Shown here piece after piece: positions 52,424 through 63,996 of a stretch of DNA of 64,000 nucleotides. The notes under the pieces are model-generated. The model searched no databases, was not told where the DNA came from, and saw only the letters and a list, made by a program, of their open reading frames with translations. The DNA comes from Flaccisagitta enflata (lineage: Eukaryota > Chaetognatha > Sagittoidea > Aphragmophora), in assembly GCA_965153355.1 (NCBI GenBank), contig OZ231127.1:54994001-55058000 (forward strand), given 5' to 3'. The position numbers and the translations under genes were made by a program. Within the stretch, counting starts at the first letter, position 1; each line of letters begins with the position of its first letter.

Positions 52424-52482
52424 GACACTGCAGCTACAACCTGAACCAACGGCGAAGCGGAGAACAATTGACCATGCTGGCC

Positions 52483-53235
52483 CACGCGCGCGAACTGGAA
52501 ACACGTTTCGTAATTCCTGGGATTTACATCTACAAGGAGATCATCCTCCAATTCTTCATTTTTCCCACTAAAAATTGTGTGCTGAATACCGGAAAACCTG
52601 CGCAAAAAAAATTCAGCTCTAACTTTTTCGTCAGTATGCTATTGTTTACAACTCTCTCGATGGAAAAAAATGGACAAAAAAAGGGCAAACCTTTGTAAGA
52701 GTTTTACAAGGAAAACGACACGTAACTCAATAGTAGGGTATTCTCTCAGTAGAAGTTTTGCTAAATCCATATTCTTCAAGTACCTAGCTCAAAAATGACC
52801 ATGACTAAGGCTCTTAGTAAAGTCAAAAGGATGAAAATGGCGCCTCCAAAGACATAACAAAAAAGCTTTATTAAGTAAAAGTGCATTGTAAATTAGCGCT
52901 CATGGAATGCGCAGAAAATGGCTTGAGTATTCCTACCCGGCGCTTTTTCCTTTCCAATATGACTAAAAAAGAGTAAAAAGCCCTCAGAAAGTCACAGGCA
53001 TCGGAATTGGACCAGCGATAGTTAAAGAAAAATGAAGAAAAAACAGAAAATATTGGGGTCGGATACCCCTAACTTTGCAAGCTCATATCTTCTAAACGAA
53101 TTGAGCTAATGACCTCAACTTGGGCTCATTATAAAAAACTGCCGCAGCTCTTTAAAATGAGCCTAAGTTGAGGTAAGTAGCTCCATTCGTTTAGACGCAG
53201 CATTGTTCCAAAGTTGATGTAAGTTTTCATCAAGC
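52483..53235 (+). mobile_element. Hairpin-rich dispersed element, copy 1
   Basis: It starts cgtttcgtaattcctgggat, passes accggaaaacctgcgcaaaa, and ends in a hairpin whose arms are aattgagctaatgacctcaa and its reverse complement (about 53097-53190). The reverse of this whole series occurs at 56735-57850. Short frames such as TFRNSWDLHL occur in both copies but are broken. Confidence 0.65.
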
Positions 53236-53300
53236 CTAGATTTCAATGATGCAACTCAGTCGCCTGGTAGCTTCTGAAACGGGGATGCGGTAGAGCACTC

Positions 53301-53301
<1 letters not shown>

Positions 53302-53371
<70 letters not shown>

Positions 53372-53421
53372 GCACGCACACACACACACACACACACACA
53401 CGCATGCACACACACACACAC
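53302..53421. repeat. (CA)n microsatellite
   Basis: CA with cgcacgca in the middle. Confidence 0.95.
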
Positions 53422-53739
53422 CCACACACGTAAAACAAAAACACACACAAGAGCAATTCTCAACCTTACTTTTTAACCGGGGACACGCGAATCTACACTA
53501 CGTTGATTCGGCAATTTAGATTCTTGGATTTTGTCATGTATCATATGCTCGGTCAGTAAGACATGACATACTGAGTTGAATTTACAAATATTGCAGCCTT
53601 GGCATGACGGAACCCTCTGTCGCGGAAAAACCAGTGCAGTGAGATATGCAATGCTTTTCTTACTCCTGAGTATTCTTATTCTTACAACTACTACGTGACA
53701 GACACCTTTAGTTTATCACTTTTATTTTTTTTTTAAGAT

Positions 53740-54145
53740 GCACGTAACTCAGTAACCGGTCATGCTCATTGGTGTTTGTCAGTCCATCCATTGGTCAGTT
53801 GTTCTGTATCACTTTTTTTTTTTTTTGCTTTTGCTGGTGGTTATTGCATTACTGCTGCTGCCCGAATGCTTTGTTAACCGTTTGATTGACAGCCCCCGCC
53901 CACTCACACGCAACTTAGCCATGTATCAGGCTTTATTCTAATTGTATTTAGCATATTTATATCCTGTATGTTTTTAGCTGCATTCACTCTTTAGCCTGCC
54001 ATATCTGTTGACCAGTCCATCACTGTTAGCTTTTTTGGCTTTCATGGGTGGCTTTTGCAATAAGCTCTTGCCCAAATGCTTGGGTTAGCCTATTCATGAC
54101 TGCCCCTGCCCACCTACACGCTACTTTGGTATCGGGCCTTTGATC
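53740..54145 (-). mobile_element. Two decayed Family B repeats in a row
   Basis: Both units (about 53740-53940 and 53990-54145) read in reverse orientation. Each has ctgcccgaatgct/cttgcccaaatgct and a cgcccactcacacgcaactt/tgcccacctacacgctactt core, ending near ggctttatt/gggcctttg. Confidence 0.5.
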
Positions 54146-54204
54146 AAAAACTTTGGAACTCCGTATTAACCGCAAATTTCACTGTTAGCTTTTTTGGCTT
54201 TCAT

Positions 54205-54410
54205 CGGTTACACGGCTACCCAAGTCGCATGCGGGTGGGCAGGGGCCATAATTGAGATCACTTGATCATTTGGGCAGAAGGATTGAGGTCAAATGCTGCA
54301 AAACCTTAAAAAAGTAAAGTGTGACGGATGGATGGAGGTACGGACCTACTGACAGACCAACGGACCAACAAAGCGGGGTGTAGAGTCGAGTAGCACGCGA
54401 CTAGAAACAA
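54205..54410 (+). mobile_element. Family B repeat
   Basis: cacggctacccaagtcgcat, core gcgggtgggcaggggccata, then a short array and hairpin gagtcgagtagcacgcgact. The 5' end is degraded. Confidence 0.7.
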
Positions 54411-54480
54411 TAAGATCAAAAAAAAAAAAAAGAGTGACACAGAATGAGATTTTGAAAAAAAATTGTACGAAAAAAAAGTA

Positions 54481-54685
54481 AACAAGGCCGGATACAGGGC
54501 TACCCCAGTCGCGTGCGGGTGGGCAGGGGCCGTATTTGAGGTCACTTGATCATTTGGGCAGGAGCAGTGAGGCAAAAGACTGCAAAAACGCAAAAAAAGT
54601 AAAGTGTGATGGATCGACGGACGGACGGACCGACGGACGGACCGACAAAGTGGGGTGTAGAGTCGCGTAGCACGCGACTAAAAAA
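54481..54685 (+). mobile_element. Family B repeat, complete
   Basis: aacaaggccggatacagggc to agtcgcgtagcacgcgacta with (GACGGACC)n at 54612-54645. It lies only 70 bp from the previous copy in the same direction. Confidence 0.8.
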
Positions 54686-55149
54686 GATGTTGGAAATAGT
54701 TATTACTTTTCTCCTTTTTGAGGAAGCTCTGTGACAGAGGGTTTAGGAAACCCCTTATATTCATTTTAGTGCTGTGAGATATATTCACAGATATATACAA
54801 AATGAGCCATTGATCATGGTGGTGAGATGAAAATAACCATGTTTGACTCAGCGTACTCTACACCTTGCCGTGTTGGTCTGTCGGTATGTCCGTCCGTCGG
54901 TCCATTGGTCCGTCATGTTTTGATTTCCGAGCAGTTTTTGGATTAATAACCGTCCGTGACTGGATTTTTTTTTTCATCAAAGTCACTCAATTTGTTTGCT
55001 CACCCACACCGCTCACTCGCGCCATTCACAGGCTCGCTCACTAGTGACACAATTGTTCAGCTTATTAAAATAAAATGATGATTAGGATTGATGATATTTA
55101 CAGCGTTAGAATGGATTAGCCTCGTTGTTTCCCTCACATTGGTAAACTT

Positions 55150-55591
55150 TTGGTTCCTCATGACGTACAAAACCCTGATGATACTTTGGCCGTTTCCACA
55201 AAACTTGTCAACGCCTGCATTTTCAAACTTCAAAATCATCTCTGGTATACTTGCCAAGAGATGACCCCATTGGCAATAGCCTCAACACTTATCAGTGACG
55301 AAGAACATACTCAGCTAGCTCGGGTGAGGCTAAATTCATGTTTATGTTGAAGCGAGTTAGACATCATATGTATGGGGATTATAACTTCATGGAAGAAGAA
55401 CATCCAATATAAGGATACACACATTTATTGCAAGAAAAAAGCCAAAGTTTTTGATTTGTTCAATGACAAATGAGTAGTACTCTGCTGTTCTTGCAATAAA
55501 TGTATGTGTATCCTCATATTTGATGTTATTCTTCCATCATGTTCATCTTGTAGATTCTCTCTGTGTGTCTGATTGCCTGTCTGTCCATCAG

Positions 55592-55626
<35 letters not shown>

Positions 55627-56019
55627 CTTTGCTTCGCTATTCAATTTCCGTAATTCTAAGGCTATTCAAGCTATTCCAAAAGATGGATTACGCATGGGAC
55701 CGGTGACAATGGATGAACTAACTGAATCAACCACTTTAGTTTCAAGATTGGGACCACAGTCGTGGCACTTTTTCGTTGCTCTTCAAATCGAAACTGACTG
55801 GTTGAGTGAGCCAGTGTCAATACAGCCTACCAGCGATTTCATAAGTTTGCTCATGATCTGCCTATTTCAAATGATATCACTGAGAGAATGATTAAGCGGA
55901 CGAGTGATTACTCGAATTTTGGCGCAAAAAACGAGGATGATTTTTGGGCAATATTAAGTGTTGTTGGGCAGGCAATTGAGCGCTTACAAAGCCGGAGCGG
56001 CATTAGTGAAGGCCTATGA
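55150..56019 (+). pseudogene. Decayed coding relic of a multicopy invertebrate protein family
   Basis: Three pieces in different frames read as one broken protein. The first (about 55150-55347) holds LQNHLWYTCQEMTPLAIAS. The second (from about 55630) holds VSRLGPQSWHFFVALQIE. The third, after a frameshift near 55815, reads AYQRFHKFAHDLPISNDITE and ends RLQSRSGISEGL at a stop. The HLWY...PLA and GP.SW.FF...ND..ER.I motifs recall uncharacterised proteins scattered in many copies in invertebrate genomes, often near transposons. A small foldback element (55388-55541) and a (CA)n run separate the first two pieces. It has no start and no splice sites that restore it. Function unknown. Confidence 0.5.
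55388..55541. mobile_element. Small foldback element inside the coding relic
   Basis: Arms of about 50 bp (catggaagaagaacatccaa, then ggatacacacatttattgca) are mirrored from 55490 to 55541. It splits the pseudogene at 55150-56019, so it inserted into it. Confidence 0.7.
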
Positions 56020-56246
56020 TGAATGATTTTTCTTCGTATTTTTGGCCTTGGTTTCATTGTATTTTTGGCCTCGGTTGCTTTTTAAATTGTGAATTCCTTG
56101 CGTACTTAGATTACAAAGTTTGGCAATGTCTTTTTAAAGAATCATTTTAGAATTTCGTGATATTTTGTCCAAGAATTATATTAAAATTTCAAAATATTTT
56201 GTTGAAGAATTAAATTAACACTTTGCAATACTTCTGTTTGATGAAA

Positions 56247-56560
56247 CAAGGCCAACACCTATAAGTCGCGTGCGGGACATAAATAACATAAGATGACCTA
56301 ATTCACTTTTGATGACTCAAGATGACCTGAAACGACTTAAAATGACTTAAAATGACTTAAAATAACTTAAATGACTTAAGTGACTTAATTTGACTCAATA
56401 TGACTTAAAATGACTTAGTTTGAAAAGAAACTGTGAGCCCCAAAAGCTTAAAAATGCCAAAAAAGTAAAAAGGACCACCAACCGACCGACTGACTGACCA
56501 ACCAACCGACGGACTGACAAAGCGGGATAGAGAGTCGCGTAGCACGCGACTAAAAAAAAA
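56247..56560 (+). mobile_element. Family B repeat with GACTTAAAAT array
   Basis: aacaaggccaacacctataa, then an array of aatgacttaa-like units at 56310-56425, then accgaccgactgactgacca and hairpin agtcgcgtagcacgcgacta. Sister of 27625-27970. Confidence 0.75.
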
Positions 56561-56734
56561 ATTCAAAAAAAGATTAAAGTGAAATTGAAAAACTAATTTC
56601 TGAGACCTCGTCTCATTTTATTTTTAGTTGGATAATTTCAGTGGCTTGTTATTGTTATGCTGCTCCAAGCCGCCAATGCATGAGGGATTTCTCTTATGGA
56701 CAAAGTTGTGTGGTTGAAAATCATTCTTTACATA

Positions 56735-57850
56735 AAGTTAGATAAACTTTGGAACAAAGCTGCTTCTAAACGAATTAAGATAATAATAATGATAATGGGC
56801 TTGTTTAAAAGAGCTGTGTCTGTTTCTAATCGCGTGCTACACGACTCTACACCCCGCTATGTTGGTCTGTTGGTTGGTCGGTTGGTTGGTCAGTTGGTCC
56901 CGTTTTTACTTTTTTGGCGTTTTTTAGTTTTTTTGAGCCTACTACTCCTGCCCAAATGCTCTGGTGACCTTCTCCAGCACTGCCCCTGCCCACCCACAGG
57001 CAACTGGGGTAGTCGTGTAACTAGCCTTGTTCCAAATGAGCCCAAGCTGAGGTCATTAGCTCATTTTGTCTAGAAGATGTAAGCTTGCAAAGTCGCTTGA
57101 GTGAAATCCATTTTTTGCTTAGACTTACATCCATTATGGAGCAATGTTGCTTTTAAACGGATTGAGCTAATGACCTCAATTTGGGCTCATTTCAGACATA
57201 GCTCTTTAAAGTTAGCCCAAGTTGAGGTCATTAGCTCAATTAGTTTAGAAGAAATGAGCTTGCAAAGTTGCATGAGTGAAATCCATTTTTTGCTCAAACT
57301 TAAATCATTTTTGAACAATGCTGCGTCTACAAATTGTGCTACTAACCTCAACTTGAGTTCATTTTAAAGAGCTCTGTCTGTTCTTTAAAATGAGCCCAAG
57401 TTGAGGTCTTTAGCTCAATTCGTTTAGAAAATATGAGCTTGCAAAGTTGCATGATTGAAATCCATCTTTTGCTCAAACTTGCATCAACTTTGGAACAATG
57501 CTGGGTCTAAAGAAATTGAGCTACTGACCTCAACTTGGGCTCATTTTAAAGAGCTGCGCCAGTCCTTTAGAATGAGCCCAAGTTGAGGTCATTAGCTCGA
57601 TTCGTTTAGAAGATATGAGCTTGCAAAGTTAGGGGTGTCCGAGGGCTTTTTACTCTTTTTTAGTCATATTGGAAAGAGTGATGGACAAAAATATTAGAGC
57701 TGAATTTTTTTCGCGCAGGTTTTCCGGTATGCAGCACACAATTTTGGGTCAGAATGCAAAAAATTGTAGGATGATCTCTTCGTAGATGTAAATCCCAGGA
57801 ATTACGAAACGTGGAAAGGGAAATGCCGCTCCAAATAGCGATCACGAACT
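56735..57850 (-). mobile_element. Hairpin-rich dispersed element, copy 2, interrupted
   Basis: Reverse orientation of 52483-53235, with at least three tandem hairpin units (near 57155, 57330 and 57510), each built of ttagctcaattcgtttagaa and its complement. A Family B repeat sits inside it. Confidence 0.65.
56825..57033 (-). mobile_element. Family B repeat nested in another element
   Basis: Reverse copy from taatcgcgtgctacacgact to actagccttgtt. It interrupts the hairpin-rich element, whose two parts are 56735-56820 and 57034-57850, so it inserted later. Confidence 0.75.
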
Positions 57851-57912
57851 AATGAGGTCTTCTTGCAAAAATTACCTCGAAATAAAATGCGGCTGTTAAT
57901 ACGTAAAAGTCT

Positions 57913-58120
<208 letters not shown>

Positions 58121-58339
58121 AAATTGACCGTAATTATTCCCTTTCCCTGTTTTCTAATTCATCAAAATTTGCATTGTAGTTTTCTTTTTGACACTGCAGG
58201 TACAACCAGAACCAATAACGAAGCCAACGACAGACTCAGCTGCCCGCCGGTCGCCGCGAATGCGACATTACAAAACGTAATACTGCATCGTAAGGTAATC
58301 ATGGACTGAGGAGGTCTCATTCAGAAATTACCGGAACAC

Positions 58340-58530
58340 TTTTTAATCGCGTGCACGCGACTCTACAACTCGCTTTGTCCGTCGGTCGGTTGGTCGGTTG
58401 GTCACACTTTACTTGTTTTTATGATTTTATTTCTTTGACCTTACTGCTCCTACCCAAATAGTCTGGTGACCTCAAAAATAGCCCCTGGCCACCCGCATGC
58501 GACTTCGGCAGCTGTGTATCTGGCCTTGTT
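58340..58530 (-). mobile_element. Family B repeat
   Basis: ttaatcgcgtgcacgcgact, then (GTCGGTTG)n at 58380-58405, then cccctggccacccgcatgcg and tctggccttgtttt. Confidence 0.8.
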
Positions 58531-58534
58531 TTTA

Positions 58535-59535
58535 TAAGAACCGAGTTTATAAGAATGTTAGGCTTAAAACCCTCAAAAATTTAAGAACATGCTAAGAACA
58601 TTAAAAGGCTTCATTTCTTTATGAAGTTAATAACATGCTAAGTGTATTAAAAAGGTTTTTTTTCCTGTGAAAATAAAAAAAAACTAATGATAATTTTTTA
58701 AGTTTTTTTTTATTTTTACAGTATTATCTTTTATTTCCACTATTCTTGATATCCTTTTTAAACGTCTAAATCTGTTAAATCTGTGCGTTATAGTTTCATC
58801 AACATTTCAATTTCTTCTAGAAGACAAACTCAAACCGATTAAGAACGTTCTTAATAAAAGGTTAAAAACTGTTTAAACTAAAATCAATTTAATAGGTTTA
58901 AACATTGAAACTGCCTAAAAGTTAAGAACATTGAAAGCTTTCCCAAAAAGTGATGTTCTTACATAAGTGTACCCGGAGTATAGCCCAAAGTGCTTGTGAA
59001 TGGATAAATAATCATAAAATATTAGGGACTGACTGATGGACAAATCCGCCAGAGGGTACAGCCCATGCTTGTGCCCACAGTAATCTAAGAAAAGTAATAC
59101 CTTGTTCTGTTCATGGATAAGGGGCACGATCTCAAGGCTACTCTGGAAGACCCATGTTGTAAAGAACTTCATTTAAAATTTGGTCAAGGCCACATGAAGC
59201 GCAAAACGACAGAGCAAAAAAAAATTGGTAAGGCATGACAGACGATAAAAACTCGGACACATTTACAGACAAGAAAAAAAAACCAAACACACACACACAC
59301 ACACGCACACGCACACACACACACACAGGTGCCGCAGTTGCTTCGTGGTGATCTCTCCTCCGCCAGGGGACGCCTGTTTTAATTCTTTCGCTGTAAAAAA
59401 CATTGGGCTTGTCGAAAAGTATGCTAGCCTATTGAACGTAATTTAATTTAACGCGATGCCATTGATGGCTACACGTACAGTTTTGATTGAATGATTACTG
59501 TCCTACCTGAGTAGGTTGTGCTTGAAGTTGAGGGG
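58535..59535. other. Intron, mostly unrecognised
   Basis: AT-rich with repeated taagaac and aaacattg motifs at 58545-58960 and a short (CA)n at 59287-59327. Confidence 0.5.
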
Positions 59536-60130
59536 GGAGCAGGGCAGCGGCCCCGAAGGAGTCAATGACCTATGCTTTATTACATATGGGGAATTTTCTC
59601 TTTCTCCTCCTCCTCCTCTTGGCTGAGATTTGGGCCTCAAGGCTGGCATCTGGGCCTCCAGTCTAGGATTTTGGCCTTTAGGCTAGGATTTGGGTCTCGA
59701 GGCTAGGATTTCGGCCTTGAGGCTAGGATTTGGGCCTCGAGGCTAGGATTTGGGCCTCGAGGCTAGGATTTGGGCCTCGAGGCTAGGATTTGGGCCTCGA
59801 GGCTAGGATTTGGGCCTCGAGGCTAGGATTTGGGCCTCGAGGCTAGGATTTGGGCCTCGAGGCTAGGATTTGGGCCTCGTGGCTAGGATTTGGGCCTCGA
59901 GGCTAGGATTTGGGCCTCGAGGCTAGGATTTGGGCCTCGAGGCTAGGATTTGGGCCTCAAGGCTAGGATTTGGGCCTCAAGGCTAGGATTTGGGCCTCAA
60001 GGCTAGGATTTGGGCCTCGAAACTGGGATTTAAGGGGGGGGCGGAGAAGGAGGAGGAGGAGGAGAAGGAGAAAACTCCCCATATGTGTGAAAGCATAGGT
60101 CATCGACCCCTTCGGGGCCGATGCCCAAAA
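59536..60130. mobile_element. Family A element with very uniform minisatellite
   Basis: Left arm: gggcagcggccccgaaggag, then cctatgctttattacatatg. Right arm: catatgtgtgaaagcatagg, then ccccttcggggccgatgccc. The centre (about 59690-60015) is some seventeen units of the 20-mer gcctcgaggctaggatttgg, nearly all identical, which implies recent expansion or homogenisation. Confidence 0.85.
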
Positions 60131-60134
60131 GGAA

Positions 60135-61024
60135 GTAATTATAGATAGCTTGGAGGGTTTCTCCATTTTTAGTCGGGGACAAGCAATAAGACTGTCCATC
60201 CATGGGTTCATCAGATAAGTGTGGATTGAATTGAAAAGTGTGCTAAGTGTGTCAGATTGTCGCAAATCAGAAAGAGGGAGAGGAACAACGAATGAACTGA
60301 CGGAATAATGTAATTACATTGTATATCTCGCATAATCCTTACATTGTTTAATGTCAATTCGTTAAAAGTTGCAATAAAAGTCTTGTCAGTGAAATGTTAA
60401 TTTTTCCATGTTATTGCCTAATGATGAACTATCAATGAACTACGAGATTATCAGGTATAGGGATTTGCCAAAGCAGCATATATTCGTCGCTTTTATCGGG
60501 GTTGCTTTTGGTGAGATGATCGGTTTTGCTTAGTTAGCTAGTTATTCACCGCATCCTGAACTTAGAAAAAAAGACGCGATTTTGTTCAGGACACGGTAAA
60601 GGATAAAACCGATCTACGCTTGTTTACAACCCGGTCCAGGAACGTACAGGCCTTGGATTCTTATGGGTAACTCTAAAATCTGGAGATGATCAGACCAAGT
60701 TGACTCATGGCCGCAACCCCACCCCATTCCCATTATACAAGATAGGAAGCTGCTGAGGCCAAAATCCTTCCTGTACATTTTCTATGGTAAATGAGGGGGG
60801 TTGCGGCCATGAGTAAACTTCATTTGATTGCCACCAGATTTTAGGGTTATCATCTGTGATGGAAATGGTATCATTTCTCCCGCGAGGGGGACCAGATTCA
60901 AATATGACCATATTTTCAGTCGCCCTAGCCTCTACACCCAAAGTGAATGATTCATATACCCTCGATATGTCATTTTGTAAATGAAAAAAAAAAGTTTTTC
61001 TTTTCTTTTTTGCTTCTCTCTTAG
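60135..61024. other. Intron upstream of last Ig3 exon, no feature recognised
   Basis: A loose inverted match (agttgactcatggccgcaac / gttgcggccatgagtaaact) spans 60698-60818. Otherwise nothing recognised. Confidence 0.5.
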
Positions 61025-61175
61025 CCTTGGTATTCTGGATCTGACAAAACCTACGTGAACAAGTTGATCATCGACGACATCGTTGAGACAGATGCCGGCA
61101 TCTACATCTGTCTCGGCACCTCCACTCAAGGATTTCACTTCAAAGCCGCAGAACTCCGCGTCCAGCCTTTGAGAG
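61025..61175 (+). CDS. FGFRL1: FGFRL1-like Ig domain 3, end
   Basis: The exon is 151 nt, with acceptor gcttctctcttag and donor gtaagt, and runs from phase 0 to phase 1. It encodes 50 residues: PWYSGSDKTYVNKLIIDD, then TDAGIYICLGTSTQGFHF and KAAELRVQPLR. The blocks YVNKL, DAG.YICLG and the final strand follow the FGFRL1 Ig3 pattern closely. The next exon should carry the membrane-proximal stretch and transmembrane helix; I do not see it before position 64000. A long pure (TG)n run begins about 20 nt after the donor. Confidence 0.9.
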
Positions 61176-61196
61176 GTAAGTGTTTTTCTTAATCTT

Positions 61197-61383
<187 letters not shown>

Positions 61384-61959
61384 GTTTGGGGTGATTGTGG
61401 GGGTGCTTGTGGGCGTAACCTAATAGCCTATCGGTGTTTGTAGGTTGTCAGTTGAACATGTCAGTTGAATCATTTGACAAATGCTTTCTTGGAGACTTGA
61501 GGTGACCGCCAATCCGGCCTTGTTTGTCTTCAGTTTGATTTTTCAGCTTTCTCTCTGCATTTGTTGACTCTTCTTCTGTCGATCTGTTGGGGTTTTTTTT
61601 CATTTCTTTTTTTCTTGTTTTTTTTCTTTTTGTCTCCGTGGTTACGCAGGCGTTGACAGCCGCCAGTTTATTGCCGGGTGCTTTTCGTTGGTAGTAACAA
61701 ACAAAACTTCCCTCTAATCGCGTTTATTTTTTTCGGAACAATTAAGCTATTTTATGGACCGTTATTTCCAGACACATTTACTTATATGTTCTCGCCTGGA
61801 AACTCGTCGTATCTTTTTACGGCTTTGTCTTTTTTGTGCTGTTCTTTTTGTTTTGATGTTGTCATACCGGTTTTTTTTCTTTATATTTCCTATTTCTTTC
61901 TTTCTATCTGCCTTTTGTTTTTTATTCTTTTCTCTCTTTTTTTCCTCGTTTCTTTCTTT

Positions 61960-62041
61960 TTCTTTCTCTTCTTTCTCTTCTTTCTTTTCTTTCTTTTCTT
62001 TCTTTTCTTTCTTTTCTTTCTTTTCTTTCTTTTCTTTCATT

Positions 62042-62130
<89 letters not shown>
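61960..62130. repeat. (TTTC)n/(TTTTCTTTC)n tract
   Basis: Pyrimidine run with 4-bp units in its second half. Confidence 0.95.
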
Positions 62131-62131
<1 letters not shown>

Positions 62132-62324
62132 TTTCTTTTTTTCTTTAGCCTTAAGGCCACGATAAAAATGATGACCTATTCCTAGTTTCTTTCGCCCAAC
62201 TCTTAATCCCATCCACACCATCAATCCCATCATCTCCTCCACTTTCCTCCTTTTCTTCCTTGAATCCTTTCTTACTTCCTTCTTTTCTTTCTATATCTTC
62301 CCTTCCTCTTTCACTCTTCTTTTA

Positions 62325-62560
62325 TAGTCGCGGACACGCAACTCTATAAGAGCCTTTGTCTGTCCGTCCGTCTAACCATCCGTCCGTCCGTCTGTCCGTC
62401 CGTCAGTGATGAACGAGTTGAAAAGTGTAAAAACGCGCATTTGTGATGCTTCAGTTATGATTTTTTGTGTGCAGGCGTGAGACTGGGGGGGGGGGGGTTG
62501 AGTATGGATGGGGGTTGTATGCCCCTGCCCACCCGTCCGCAACGATTTTGTGACCCCGCG
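62325..62560 (-). mobile_element. Family B-like repeat
   Basis: tagtcgcggacacgcaactc, then (GTCC)n at 62355-62403, then tgcccctgcccacccgtccg and tgaccccgcgtcac. Reverse partner of the 7262/26272 subtype. Confidence 0.65.
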
Positions 62561-62635
62561 TCACTTGTTGAAACATTCCTCCCGCCTTTCCTTACTTCCT
62601 TCATTCCAAATCATACTTTGCTTTTTTCATTTCTT

Positions 62636-62785
62636 CCTTCATTCTTCCCTCCCTCCTTTCTTCCTTCTTTCCTTCCTCCCTTCCTTCCTTCCTTCCTTCC
62701 TTCCTTCCCTCCTTCCTTCCTTCTTTCCTCCTCCCCTCCTTCTTTCCTCCTCCCTTCCTTCTTCCCTTCCTTCCTACCTTCCCTA
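62636..62785. repeat. (TTCC)n imperfect tract
   Basis: Imperfect TTCC/CTCC units. Confidence 0.9.
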
Positions 62786-63107
62786 CTTCCTTTCCTCTTT
62801 TCCCCTTCTTGCCTTCCATCTCTCCTTCATTGGCGCCGTGGTTGGTCAATCGACCTGACGACGAACTCTTTCCCGCCTCTGACCTTTGACCTTTCATACT
62901 CTGGCCGACTCGGGCCGACTTCGGCCGTTGCAGCGCGTTTGTGGCGCCCTTCAACTCGGTCAGCTGACCTTTCCTCACCTTCAAAAGCGCTTTAAAGCGA
63001 CCTTCGGCAGTCGTTAGTCCTAGAGAACTGCTTGACCGCTTGACTGCTTGGTCGTCGTCGGCGTTCTTGTCCTCGTCATCGCTGTTTTCGCTGTTGTTTT
63101 TTGTAAT

Positions 63108-63108
<1 letters not shown>

Positions 63109-63160
<52 letters not shown>

Positions 63161-63350
63161 ATTTTTGTTTTTGTTTTTGTTGTTGTTGTTGTTGTGGTTG
63201 TTGGCGGTGGTGGTGGTGGTGGTGGTGGTGATGGTAGCGGTGGCGGTGGCGGTGGCGGTGGCGGTGGCGGCGGCAGCGCCGGCAGCCACGGCGGTGGTGG
63301 TGGTGGTGGTGGTGGTGGTGGTGATGGTGGTGGTGGTGGTGGTGGTGGTT
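63109..63350. repeat. (TTG)n, (GGT)n and (GGCGGT)n
   Basis: TTG at 63109-63196, then GGT/GGC units to 63350. The long minus frame here (poly-Thr/Asn/Pro) is artefactual. Confidence 0.95.
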
Positions 63351-63468
63351 TTATGACAAAAATAAAGGCTCCCATGATGTACCATAATGAGTGGTTCAGT
63401 TTTCGTACCTGTTGTTTCAGACACATACACATATACCTGCAGCATGCTTATTGCGCAATTCCACTCTT

Positions 63469-63895
63469 TTGGGCAGCGGCCCCGAAGGGACCCATAACCT
63501 ATGCTCTCACACATATGGGAGATTTTCTCCTCCATCTTCTCATTTCCTTCTCCTCCGTCTCCCCCCCCCCCGCCTTGAGGCTCCAAACCCAGCCTTGAGG
63601 CCCCAATCATAGCATAAAGGTCCCAATCCTGGCCTTGGGGCTCCAATTCCAGCCTCGGGGCTCAAATTGCGGCTTGGAGGCTTTTATCCCAGCCTTGAGG
63701 CTCCAATCCCAGCCTCAAGGCTACAATCCCAGCCTCAAGGCTCAAATCCAAGCCTGATGGCTCTACTCCAGCCTCGTGGTTCAAATCCCAGCCTCAATGC
63801 TCAAATCTTAGCCCAGCATAGGCCATCAGCTCCTTCCGGGCCGCTGCCCCTCTCACCTTCATATCTTACATACACCAACTTAGGGGCAGCGGGTA
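63469..63895. mobile_element. Family A element
   Basis: Left arm at 63469-63530 (gggcagcggccccgaaggga, then acacatatgggagattttct). Central units are of the gaggctccaatcccagcctt type, followed by a right arm ending ccgggccgctgccc near 63850 and a tail repeating gcagcgggtaccgct. Confidence 0.75.
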
Positions 63896-63904
63896 CCGCT
63901 GCCC

Positions 63905-63996
63905 ATCTGACGCTTTTGCTACTATTCAACTTGGATGGATGGACCGAAGGACGGACAAAGCCTCTTTACTTATAGAGTTGCATATCCACAACTAAT
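63905..63996 (+). mobile_element. Family B-like repeat, 3' part
   Basis: ggatggaccgaaggacggac, then aaagcctctttacttataga and hairpin gagttgcatatccacaacta. The 5' part is replaced by the Family A tail. Confidence 0.55.

Noticed and set aside
58200-58294. Exon-like segment on the + strand with good AG and GT signals
   Set aside because: Only the phase-1 frame is open (TTRTNNEANDRLSC...). It is 95 nt and would break the phase 0-0 join between the Ig3 exons, which already form a complete domain. A similar start (gacactgcag.tacaacc) at 52424 suggests repeat sequence.
59690-60015. Regular 20-bp repeats resembling a CRISPR array
   Set aside because: Units are contiguous with no unique spacers, no cas genes are present, and the setting is animal intron; it is a minisatellite.
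61650-61690. Possible membrane-proximal exon after a strong pyrimidine tract and gcag
   Set aside because: The frame GVDSRQFIAGCFSLVV fits the phase, but no hydrophobic transmembrane stretch follows, and the donor guess is weak and arbitrary.
63020-63646. 208-codon minus-strand frame
   Set aside because: It consists of triplet-repeat translation (Thr, Asn, Ala) joined to Family A arm sequence.
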